NCBI GenBank assembly: GCA_945952105.1
Contig: CAMFGZ010000004.1
Span: 124,001-188,000, forward strand
Direction of reading: 5' to 3'
Length of the DNA stretch: 64,000 bases
Source: an uncultured Rhodospirillaceae bacterium
Lineage (GTDB): Bacteria > Pseudomonadota > Alphaproteobacteria > Reyranellales > Reyranellaceae
Translations under genes and position numbers: made by a program
In this document: positions 57,921 through 64,000 of the stretch, one piece after another
How positions within the stretch are numbered: the first letter of the stretch is position 1
Layout of the letters: each line of letters opens with the position of its first letter
The notes under the pieces: model-generated
Database searches by the model: none
Told to the model about the DNA's origin: nothing
Seen by the model: the letters and a program-made list of their open reading frames with translations, nothing else

Positions 57921-59456
57921 ATGCGTATCGGTCCGAGTCTCATTCTTGCGTCGCGCCAGACCCTGGCGATGACGCCCCAGCTGCAGCAGGCGATCAAGCT
58001 GCTGCAGTTCTCGCACCTCGAGCTGGCGGCTTTCATCCAGCAGGAAATGGAAAAGAACCCTCTGCTTTCCGAGGGAGCTTCCGAAGAAGGCGCCGCCGCC
58101 GACTACGAGGCGCCGCCGATCGACACACCGCGCGATACCGCCGAAGCCCTGCAGGCCGCCGCGCCGGCGCTGGCCGACGCCGACGATCGCTGGACCCGCG
58201 AGCATGCAGACCGGGGCGGCGACGCCGCCGCCAGCCGCACCGGCCAGCGCGAGGACACGCCCGACGCGCTCGACTTCGTGGCTGAGCGCCCGCAATCGCT
58301 GGCCGTCCATGTGCTGGAACAGCTCGAGCTGATGTTCAAGGATCCGGCCGAACGCCGCATCGCGATGAAGATCGCCGAGGGCCTCGACGAGGCCGGCTAT
58401 TGCCGTCTCGAAGCGGCTTCCGTCGCTGAAGCCGTGGCGACCGACATCGCGCTCGTCGAGAAGATCTGGGCGCGCCTGCGCCAGATGGAGCCGGCCGGCC
58501 TCTTCTCGCGCACCGTCGCCGAATGCCTCGGCGCACAGCTTGCGGAGCGCAACCGCCTCGATCCGGCAATGAAGGCGCTGCTCGACAATCTCGACCTCGT
58601 TGCCGCCGGCGAACTCGGCCAGCTGCGCCGCCGCTGCGGCGTCGACGACGAAGACCTTCGCGACATGCTGTCCGAGCTGCGCACGCTCGATCCGCGTCCT
58701 GGCCAGGCCTTCGAGTTCGAGCCGATCCAGCCGGTCGCTCCCGACCTTTATCTCACGCCGGCCAAGGATCCCGAGACCGGCGAGGATGGCTGGCACATCG
58801 AGCTCAACACCGACGCGCTGCCCAAGGTGCTGGTCGACCGCAACTATCACGCCACGCTGATGAAGGGCGCGCGCGCCAAGCCCGATCGCGACTTCGTCGC
58901 CGAGCGTTTCCAGTCGGCCAACTGGCTGGTGAAGACGCTGGAGCAGCGCGCCACCACCATCCTCAAGGTCGCGCGCGAGATCGTGCGCCAGCAGGACGGC
59001 TTCTTCCGCCACGGCGTCAGCGCGCTGAAGCCGCTGGTGCTGCGCGACATCGCCATCGCCACCGAGCTGCACGAGAGCACGGTGAGCCGCGTCACCTCGA
59101 ACAAGTACATCAACACGCCGCGCGGCATCTTCGAGCTGAAGTACTTCTTCACCTCGGCCCTGCCGGCACGCACGCCGGGCGTCGTCGTCTCGTCGGAGTC
59201 GGTGCGCTCGCGCATCCGTCACCTGGTCGGCGGCGAGAACGCCCACCAGCCGCTCAGCGACGACCGCATCGTCGATCTGCTGAAGGGCGAGGGCGTGGAG
59301 ATCGCGCGCCGCACGGTCGCGAAGTATCGCGAAGCCATGCGCATCCCCTCGTCGGCCGAGCGCCGCCGCCTGGGGCGCCTGGGCATGAGCCGCCCGATGC
59401 CGGGTCTGTCGTCCGCCGCCGTCGCCGCCGAGGCGATGACCGGTCCGGCCGACTGA
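57921..59456 (+). CDS. rpoN: RNA polymerase sigma-54 factor
   Basis: This 511-aa sigma factor directs transcription of nitrogen, transport and related genes together with enhancer-binding ATPases. Region I is glutamine- and leucine-rich (LAMTPQLQQAIKLLQFSHLEL). The acidic, Ala-rich region II covers about 50-110. The core-binding domain and the HTH (LHESTVSRVTSNKYINTPRG) follow. The RpoN box ARRTVAKYRE is at residues 462-471, and its variant A in place of the usual T is minor. ptsN is 128 nt downstream. Confidence 0.97.
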   Translation: MRIGPSLILASRQTLAMTPQLQQAIKLLQFSHLELAAFIQQEMEKNPLLSEGASEEGAAADYEAPPIDTPRDTAEALQAAAPALADADDRWTREHADRGGDAAASRTGQREDTPDALDFVAERPQSLAVHVLEQLELMFKDPAERRIAMKIAEGLDEAGYCRLEAASVAEAVATDIALVEKIWARLRQMEPAGLFSRTVAECLGAQLAERNRLDPAMKALLDNLDLVAAGELGQLRRRCGVDDEDLRDMLSELRTLDPRPGQAFEFEPIQPVAPDLYLTPAKDPETGEDGWHIELNTDALPKVLVDRNYHATLMKGARAKPDRDFVAERFQSANWLVKTLEQRATTILKVAREIVRQQDGFFRHGVSALKPLVLRDIAIATELHESTVSRVTSNKYINTPRGIFELKYFFTSALPARTPGVVVSSESVRSRIRHLVGGENAHQPLSDDRIVDLLKGEGVEIARRTVAKYREAMRIPSSAERRRLGRLGMSRPMPGLSSAAVAAEAMTGPAD

Positions 59457-59584
59457 CACGCGATGCGCGGGGCCTCGCCCGTGCTGCCGAGCGATGGCTT
59501 GACCCGGTCCGGGGAGGCGCCTATAGGGGCGCACTCCTCGCAGGGCGGATTAAGGTTCGCGCTCGCTAACCCATTGGTGACATT

Positions 59585-60055
59585 GTGGAAATCGCCGATT
59601 TGCTGACCGGCCCGGATGCCGTTCTGGCCAGCGCCAAGGCGACCGGAAAGAAGGCGCTTCTGGCGGAGATCGCCAGCCGCGCGGCCGGTCTCTTCCAGGT
59701 CGACGAGCGCAGGCTGTTCGATCGTCTGCTCGAGCGCGAGCGCCTGGGCTCGACCGGCATCGGTGGCGGCATCGCCATTCCCCACGGACGTCTCACGACC
59801 ATGACCCGGCCGCTCGGCCTGTTCGCCCGCATGGCGCATCCGGTCGACTTCGATGCGATCGACGAGCGCCCCGTGGACATCGTTTTCCTGCTGGTCACGC
59901 CGGAAGGCGCGGGCGCCGATCACCTGAAGGCGCTGGCGCGGGTGTCGCGCCTGCTGCGCGACCGCAGCCTCGTCGAGAAGCTGCGGGCGACCGAGAATGC
60001 CGAGGCGCTGTATGCGCTGCTCGTCGAAACGGTCCAGACCCAAAGCGCGGCCTGA
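59585..60055 (+). CDS. ptsN: PTS IIA-like nitrogen-regulatory protein PtsN
   Basis: This 156-aa EIIA-Ntr domain protein has the phosphorylated histidine H67 in GGGIAIPHGRL. It receives phosphate from the PTS-Ntr chain and regulates potassium transport and nitrogen or carbon balance. The start is GTG 59585 (MEIADLLTGPDAVL). It follows rpoN, as in most proteobacteria. The ribosome hibernation gene usually between the two is absent here: the gap is only 128 nt and has no open frame of that kind. Confidence 0.95.
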   Translation: MEIADLLTGPDAVLASAKATGKKALLAEIASRAAGLFQVDERRLFDRLLERERLGSTGIGGGIAIPHGRLTTMTRPLGLFARMAHPVDFDAIDERPVDIVFLLVTPEGAGADHLKALARVSRLLRDRSLVEKLRATENAEALYALLVETVQTQSAA

Positions 60056-60084
60056 ACCGCCCCTTCAGCTAACGCAAAGTTTCC

Positions 60085-60306
60085 TCAGTGCACCAGCGCG
60101 GGCTCGAGCTCGTGCTGGCGGATCAGCGCCTGCGCGATCTCGATCGACGGCACCGAGGCCATCGGCTTGCCGTCCGCCGAGAAGATGCCGACCGCATGGG
60201 CGCCGTCGGGCAGGTTGATCGCCTTCACGTAGGCGATCTGCTCCGCACCGAGGCTGAGAAACGCCTCGTCGGCGAGCGGAGTGAAGTTCAGGACATTGCT
60301 TTCCAT
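60085..60306 (-). CDS. DUF1150 family small protein
   Basis: This 73-aa protein starts at ATG 60306 (MESNVLNFTPLADEAFLSLG) and contains AYVKAINLPDGAHAVGIFSADGKPMASVPSIEIAQ. This matches DUF1150, a family I know mainly from alphaproteobacteria and usually beside a small heat-shock protein, as here. The function is unknown. The longer frame would start inside the upstream hsp20 gene. The ribosome binding site AAGGAGGT lies 6-13 nt upstream. It is convergent with ptsN across a 29-nt gap with no palindrome. Confidence 0.88.
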   Translation of the reverse strand: MESNVLNFTPLADEAFLSLGAEQIAYVKAINLPDGAHAVGIFSADGKPMASVPSIEIAQALIRQHELEPALVH

Positions 60307-60340
60307 GGCTACCTCCTTGGCAGCATCGGCGCGCTCCGCC

Positions 60341-60799
60341 TCAACGGCTGCGACGCGCGGTGATATCGATCGTCTGATCCGCCCCGGCGGGGCGGCCGGC
60401 ATCGATGCGGATGGTTCGGATGCGGGGCTCCACGACCGGCCGCATCAAGTCGATCGACAACAGACCATTGTCGAGCCGGGCGCCGATCACCTCGATCCCG
60501 TCGGCGAGCATGAACGCCCTCTGGAACTGACGGGCGGCGATGCCGCGGTGGAGATAGATCCGGTCGCTGTCGTCGGCCTGCTTGCCGCGGACCGTGAGCT
60601 GGTTCTCCACCAGCTCGATGATCAGGCCGTCGTTGGTGAAGCCGGCCACGGCCAAGGTGATGCGCAGGCCGTTCTCGCCGATCCGCTCGATATTGTACGG
60701 AGGGTAGCCCTCGGCGTTCTTGGCCAGCCGGTCGAGCGTTCGCTCGAGCTGGTCGAAGCCCAGTAACAAGGGCGAATTGAACATCGATACTCGACTCAT
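60341..60799 (-). CDS. Small heat-shock protein (Hsp20/IbpA family)
   Basis: This 152-aa chaperone has an alpha-crystallin domain from YPPYNIERIGENGLRITLAVAGF to RQFQRAFMLADGIEVIGARLDNGLLSIDLMRP, ending in a flexible tail. It prevents aggregation of denatured proteins. It probably forms an operon with the DUF1150 gene 34 nt downstream. A very strong GGAGGGGGG precedes the ATG at 60799. A heat-shock sigma-factor promoter is visible upstream (60861-60888). Confidence 0.94.
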   Translation of the reverse strand: MSRVSMFNSPLLLGFDQLERTLDRLAKNAEGYPPYNIERIGENGLRITLAVAGFTNDGLIIELVENQLTVRGKQADDSDRIYLHRGIAARQFQRAFMLADGIEVIGARLDNGLLSIDLMRPVVEPRIRTIRIDAGRPAGADQTIDITARRSR

Positions 60800-60860
60800 C
60801 TGAACCCCCCTCCGTGGAGCGAGTGGCCGGGAACCCCTTACGGGCCTTCCCTTGGAATGA

Positions 60861-60888
60861 ATCTGGGGTGCTGGAGCCGGGGTTCAAG
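60861..60888 (-). promoter_or_regulatory. Candidate sigma-32 (RpoH) promoter of the hsp20 operon
   Basis: On the minus strand CTTGAA (60888-60883) is followed by a 14-nt spacer and CCCCAGAT (60868-60861). This fits the sigma-32 pattern CTTGAA...CCCCAT with one mismatch. It lies about 60 nt before the hsp20 start. The short leader has a CTC/GAG mini-hairpin next to the ribosome binding site (about 60807-60817), which is too weak to call an RNA thermometer. Confidence 0.55.
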
Positions 60889-60992
60889 CCCCCTTTCCAG
60901 CCCATCGCCACGGGGCTCCGGCTGGGGTAAAATATCCCCAAACCCCTCCACCGCCCGGCCGCTCGAGCCTCCCGGGCCAAAGAACAGAAACG

Positions 60993-62747
60993 ATGACGCT
61001 GGTCGCCTCTGACACAAGACGGCCCGGTGAACCTTTGGTTTCCGGGGCACGGCCGATCCGTTCGGTCCCGACACGTCCCTCGGCGGCCGCCCGGCGCGAA
61101 CGCCAGGCGTTCGGTCGCTGGTTCCTCGGCTCCTCGCTCTATTCGCTAACCCTGGGTTACGGCACGCCGCGCAGCTTCTTCGCGGTCGCCGCAGATTCCT
61201 GGCCGGGCGATCCGGTTCTGGGCCAGCGCCTGCTGCAGGCTGGCGAATTCGCCGCCGCCGGTACCGTCGGCACGGTCCTGCCCGAGTCGGACGACCCGCC
61301 GTGGCAGCGTCCCGGCGCCGCGCCGCTGTGGCTCGATGCGCTGAACGGCTTCGCCTGGCTGCGCGACCTGCGCGACAATGGCGATGCGCACGGCGCCCTG
61401 CTCGCAGCGAAGCTGGTCGACGACTGGACCAATCGCGAATGGCGCTGGTCGCCGGTGACGTGGAAGCGCGACGTGCTCGCCGCCCGCATGGTCGCCTGGA
61501 TCCGACACTACGAATGGCTGGCCTCGGCGGCGGACCCGGGCTTTGCCGCCCGCTTCGTCTTCTCGCTCGGCCGCCAGCGCATTCATCTGCGCCGGGTCGC
61601 GCGCCGCGGCATGGTCGGCCACGAGGCCGTCGCCGTGTACAAGGCGCTGATCTTCGCCGACCTCGCCTTCATCCGCGACGGCAAGCATTTCGAGAAGAGC
61701 CTCGATCAGACGCTGGGCCGGCTGTCCAAGTTCGTGAAGCGCTACGTGCTGCACGACGGCATCGTGTCGGAACGCGCGCCGCACCTGCAGCTCGCCGTGC
61801 TGCGTCACCTGATCGACGTGCGCGCGGCCCTTGCCTCGGCCGAACGCCGGGCGCCGGCCGAACTGGTCGCCGCGATCGACCGCATGGCGCCGATGCTGCG
61901 CTTCTTCCGCCACGGCGACGGCGGCCTCTCGCTGTTCAACGGCACGTGGGAAGGCGACCGCCGTCTGATCGACCTCGTGCTGGCGCGTTCGGGCTCGGGC
62001 GAAGTGGCGCCGACCATGGCGCTGGCGAGCGGCTTCCAGCGCCTGTCCGCCGGCACGTCGCTGGTGATCGCCGATGCCGGCAGTCCGCCGGGCCGCGGCA
62101 TGGACGGCATCGCGCACGCGGGCACGCTGAGCTTCGAGATGAGTGCTGCGCACGAGCGGCTGATCGTGAACTGCGGCACCTATCCGGGCGCGCCGCGCGA
62201 CTGGCAGCATTTCATGCGCTACACGGCTGCCCATTCGACGGCGGTGGTCGATGACGTGAATTCGACCGAGATCACCAACCACGGCGCGCTCGAGTATCGC
62301 GCAGGCAACGTGCTGATCGACCGCGCCGACGATGGCGGGGCGCAGTGGCTCGACATGTGCCACGACGGCTATCGCTCGCTCTACGGCATCATCCATCGTC
62401 GCCGCCTGTGGCTGTCACCCGACGGCGGCGACCTGCGCGGCGAGGATTCGTTCCTGGGCTACGAGGGACGCCCCGTGACCGTGCCGGACCAGCGCTACAT
62501 CGTGCGCTTCCACTTGCACCCGACGGTCAAGGCGACGCTGGCGCAGAGCGGTCAGGCGGTGCTGATGCGGCTGCCGAGCGGACGCGGCTGGCGCCTGCGC
62601 GCGACCGGCGCCGGCATCGGCCTCGCCGAGAGCATCTATCTCGGCGAGGAAGGCCGCGTGCGCCGCACGGAGCAGATCGTCTTGGTGGGCCAGGTTCCGG
62701 CTGAGGGCACCACAGTGAAGTGGGCCCTCACGCGCATGGAGGGGTAG
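60993..62747 (+). CDS. Heparinase II/III family protein
   Basis: This 584-aa protein has an alpha-helical N-terminal toroid (RWFLGSSLYSLTLGYGTPRSFF, WTNREWRWSPVTWKRDVLAARMVAWIRHYEWL). A beta-rich C-terminal domain follows: MRYTAAHSTAVVDDVNSTEITN, the heparinase II/III lyase-like fold. Such proteins are predicted polysaccharide lyases. Alphaproteobacterial members of this length are common, and their substrate is unknown. No clear signal peptide is present. It is divergent from hsp20 and convergent with trpS. Confidence 0.9.
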   Translation: MTLVASDTRRPGEPLVSGARPIRSVPTRPSAAARRERQAFGRWFLGSSLYSLTLGYGTPRSFFAVAADSWPGDPVLGQRLLQAGEFAAAGTVGTVLPESDDPPWQRPGAAPLWLDALNGFAWLRDLRDNGDAHGALLAAKLVDDWTNREWRWSPVTWKRDVLAARMVAWIRHYEWLASAADPGFAARFVFSLGRQRIHLRRVARRGMVGHEAVAVYKALIFADLAFIRDGKHFEKSLDQTLGRLSKFVKRYVLHDGIVSERAPHLQLAVLRHLIDVRAALASAERRAPAELVAAIDRMAPMLRFFRHGDGGLSLFNGTWEGDRRLIDLVLARSGSGEVAPTMALASGFQRLSAGTSLVIADAGSPPGRGMDGIAHAGTLSFEMSAAHERLIVNCGTYPGAPRDWQHFMRYTAAHSTAVVDDVNSTEITNHGALEYRAGNVLIDRADDGGAQWLDMCHDGYRSLYGIIHRRRLWLSPDGGDLRGEDSFLGYEGRPVTVPDQRYIVRFHLHPTVKATLAQSGQAVLMRLPSGRGWRLRATGAGIGLAESIYLGEEGRVRRTEQIVLVGQVPAEGTTVKWALTRMEG

Positions 62748-62751
62748 TTCT

Positions 62752-62824
62752 GGGGCGCGCGACTCCAGTCGCGCGATCTTCGTCGGCATAAACAGAAGAC
62801 GCCCCACTGGAGTGGCGCGCCCCC
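62752..62824. repeat. Palindromic repeat R2, copy B
   Basis: GGGGCGCGCGACTCCAGTC (from 62752) and CCCACTGGAGTGGCGCGCCCC-like sequence (62803-62824) form imperfect outer arms. The inner sequence differs from copy A at 45445: GACTCCAGTC instead of CACTCCAGTG in the first arm. It sits between the convergent heparinase (stop 62747) and trpS (stop 62830) genes. Position and structure fit a bidirectional terminator. Confidence 0.7.
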
Positions 62825-62829
62825 AAGCT

Positions 62830-63903
62830 TTAAGGCTTCAGGAAGCCCACAGTCCTGTAAACCTCGTCGAGGATCGGCGCGGCGATGGCGCGGGCGCGCT
62901 GGGCGCCGTTGCGCAGCACGCCGTCGACATGGCCGGGGTCCTTCATCAGCCGCTGCATCTCCGCACCGATCGGCCCGAGCTTTGCGACCGCCAGTTCGGT
63001 GAGCGCCGTCTTGAACTCGGAGAACTGCTTGCCGGCGAACTGCGCGACGACGGCGTCCTTCTCCTGGTCGGCGAGGGCGGCGTAGATGCCCAGCAGGTTG
63101 TCGGCGTCGGGGCGCTTCTCGGCATCCTCCAGCGTGTCGGGCATCGGCAGTGGATCGGTCTTGGCGCGGCGGATCTTCTGGGCGATCGCGTCGGCATCGT
63201 CGGTAAGGTTGATGCGCGAGTAGTCCGACGGATCGGACTTGCTCATCTTCTTGGTGCCGTCGCGCAGGCTCATGACGCGCGTCGCCGCGCCGAAGATCAG
63301 CGGCTCGGTGATCGGGAAGAAATCCGGCTGGCTGAAATCGTTGTTGAACTTGATGGCGATGTCGCGCGTCAGCTCGAGATGCTGTTTCTGGTCCTCGCCG
63401 ACCGGCACGTGCGTTGCCTTGTAGATCAGGATGTCGGCGGCCATCAGCGCGGGATAGGCGAACAGTCCGAGCGAGACATTCTCGCGGTCCTTGCCGGCCT
63501 TCTCCTTGAACTGCGTCATGCGGCTCATCCAGCCCATGCGGGCCACGCAATTGAAGATCCAGGCGAGCTGCGCGTGTTCGGGCACCATCGACTGGTTGAA
63601 GATGGTCTGCTTGTTGCCGTCCACGCCGGCCGCGAGGAAAGCCGAGGCGATCTCGCGCGTCTGCGCGGCGAGCTGCGCGGGCTCCTGCCACACGGTGATC
63701 GCGTGCTGGTCGACCACGCAGTAGAGGCACTCGTAATCGTTCTGCAGGCGCGCGAAGTTGCGGATCGCGCCGAGATAGTTGCCGAGATGGAGATTGCCGG
63801 TCGGCTGCACGCCGGAAAGGATGCGGCCCTTGAGACCGCGCGCTTCGTACGCGGCGAGGTGCGGGTTGGTCGCCGGTGAGGTGGCGGTCGTCGTGTCGGT
63901 CAT
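62830..63903 (-). CDS. trpS: Tryptophanyl-tRNA synthetase
   Basis: This 357-aa class I synthetase charges tRNA-Trp. The HIGH-type motif is PTGNLHLGN (residues 34-42), and the KMSKS loop is in [39 protein letters not shown] is the conserved tRNA/ATP region. The length is normal for bacterial TrpRS. The start is ATG 63903. About 97 nt of upstream sequence remain in the window. Confidence 0.97.
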   Translation of the reverse strand: MTDTTTATSPATNPHLAAYEARGLKGRILSGVQPTGNLHLGNYLGAIRNFARLQNDYECLYCVVDQHAITVWQEPAQLAAQTREIASAFLAAGVDGNKQTIFNQSMVPEHAQLAWIFNCVARMGWMSRMTQFKEKAGKDRENVSLGLFAYPALMAADILIYKATHVPVGEDQKQHLELTRDIAIKFNNDFSQPDFFPITEPLIFGAATRVMSLRDGTKKMSKSDPSDYSRINLTDDADAIAQKIRRAKTDPLPMPDTLEDAEKRPDADNLLGIYAALADQEKDAVVAQFAGKQFSEFKTALTELAVAKLGPIGAEMQRLMKDPGHVDGVLRNGAQRARAIAAPILDEVYRTVGFLKP

Positions 63904-64000
63904 GGATGTGGACTCCGGGTCAGGTCGATGGCGCGGGGTTTGGACCTCCGCGCACCCCGCCGGTGGAAGGTCAGGGGCGCGCGGGTATCGCGCAGGTCGC
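63904..64000 (-). other. Unassigned sequence upstream of trpS at the right edge
   Basis: One minus-strand frame is open from the window edge to a TGA that overlaps the trpS start (ATGA), and another ends at a TGA near 63971. Either could be the 3' end of an upstream gene. In many alphaproteobacteria the neighbour of trpS is murJ, but about 30 codons are not enough to identify it. Confidence 0.2.

Noticed and set aside
60800..60860. A ROSE-type RNA thermometer in the hsp20 leader
   Set aside because: The leader can form only a three-base-pair mini-hairpin near the ribosome binding site. The conserved U-rich anti-SD sequence of ROSE elements is not seen.

Overview
The window is G+C-rich, densely coded chromosomal DNA from a Gram-negative alphaproteobacterium. 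The evidence is an outer-membrane porin, an RND efflux system with its outer-membrane factor, an NDUFA9-like protein, a DUF1150/Hsp20 pair, a short HRDC-less RNase D beside tRNA-Leu, and intergenic palindromes of the kind seen in Rhizobiales and relatives. A Reyranella-like or Bradyrhizobium-like host is my guess and is not demonstrated. No stretch over 300 bases is empty. The longest non-coding gaps are about 297 nt (921-1217, thiC promoter and TPP riboswitch) and 287 nt (55727-56013, gltD promoter).

Layout. 1-920: 5' part of an OprD-type porin. 1013-3078: riboswitch-controlled thiC. 3192-12519: a tightly overlapping efflux operon (adaptor, two RND pumps, NodT-type factor). 12698-18802: metabolic and housekeeping genes (metY, nitroreductase, dinB, an SDR, an aldo/keto reductase, a small protein, a carboxymuconolactone-decarboxylase-like protein). 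18883-36272: an 18-kb uptake and amine/amide catabolism island, nearly mirror-symmetric around position 29350. It has two complete polyamine-type ABC importers, two paralogous FAD amine oxidases, two SBP_bac_5 binding proteins, an M14-like peptidase, an amidase and a LysR regulator. 36441-38603: katG, preceded by a Fur-family (Irr/PerR-like) box. 38569-40138: a decayed segment with a truncated amidohydrolase and a frameshifted low-G+C DUF3800 gene. 40608-44627: late cobalamin assembly genes cobT, cobS, cobC-like and cobU, with a methyltransferase embedded. 44734-48650: a SYLF lipid-binding protein, CoA-transferase A/B, a crotonase and an EamA transporter. 48830-55726: gltD, GST, tautomerase and gltB in one direction. 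56014-60799: NDUFA9-like gene, tRNA-Leu(CAG), RNase D, rpoN, ptsN, DUF1150 and hsp20. 60993-63903: heparinase II/III-like gene and trpS.

The most striking large-scale pattern is in the gaps. Almost every convergent gene pair is separated by a strong palindrome. Several palindromes belong to repeat families with two copies in this window: R1 at 14018 and 23871, R2 at 45445 and 62752, R3 at 48676 with a remnant at 16818, R4 at 31573 and 18821. Many CDSs overlap by 4 nt (ATGA/GTGA), pointing to translationally coupled operons. The most unusual local regulatory candidate is a long nested hairpin at 18187-18235 whose 3' arm contains part of the ribosome binding site of the next gene. All functional calls come from reading motifs in the translations. 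No database search was run.
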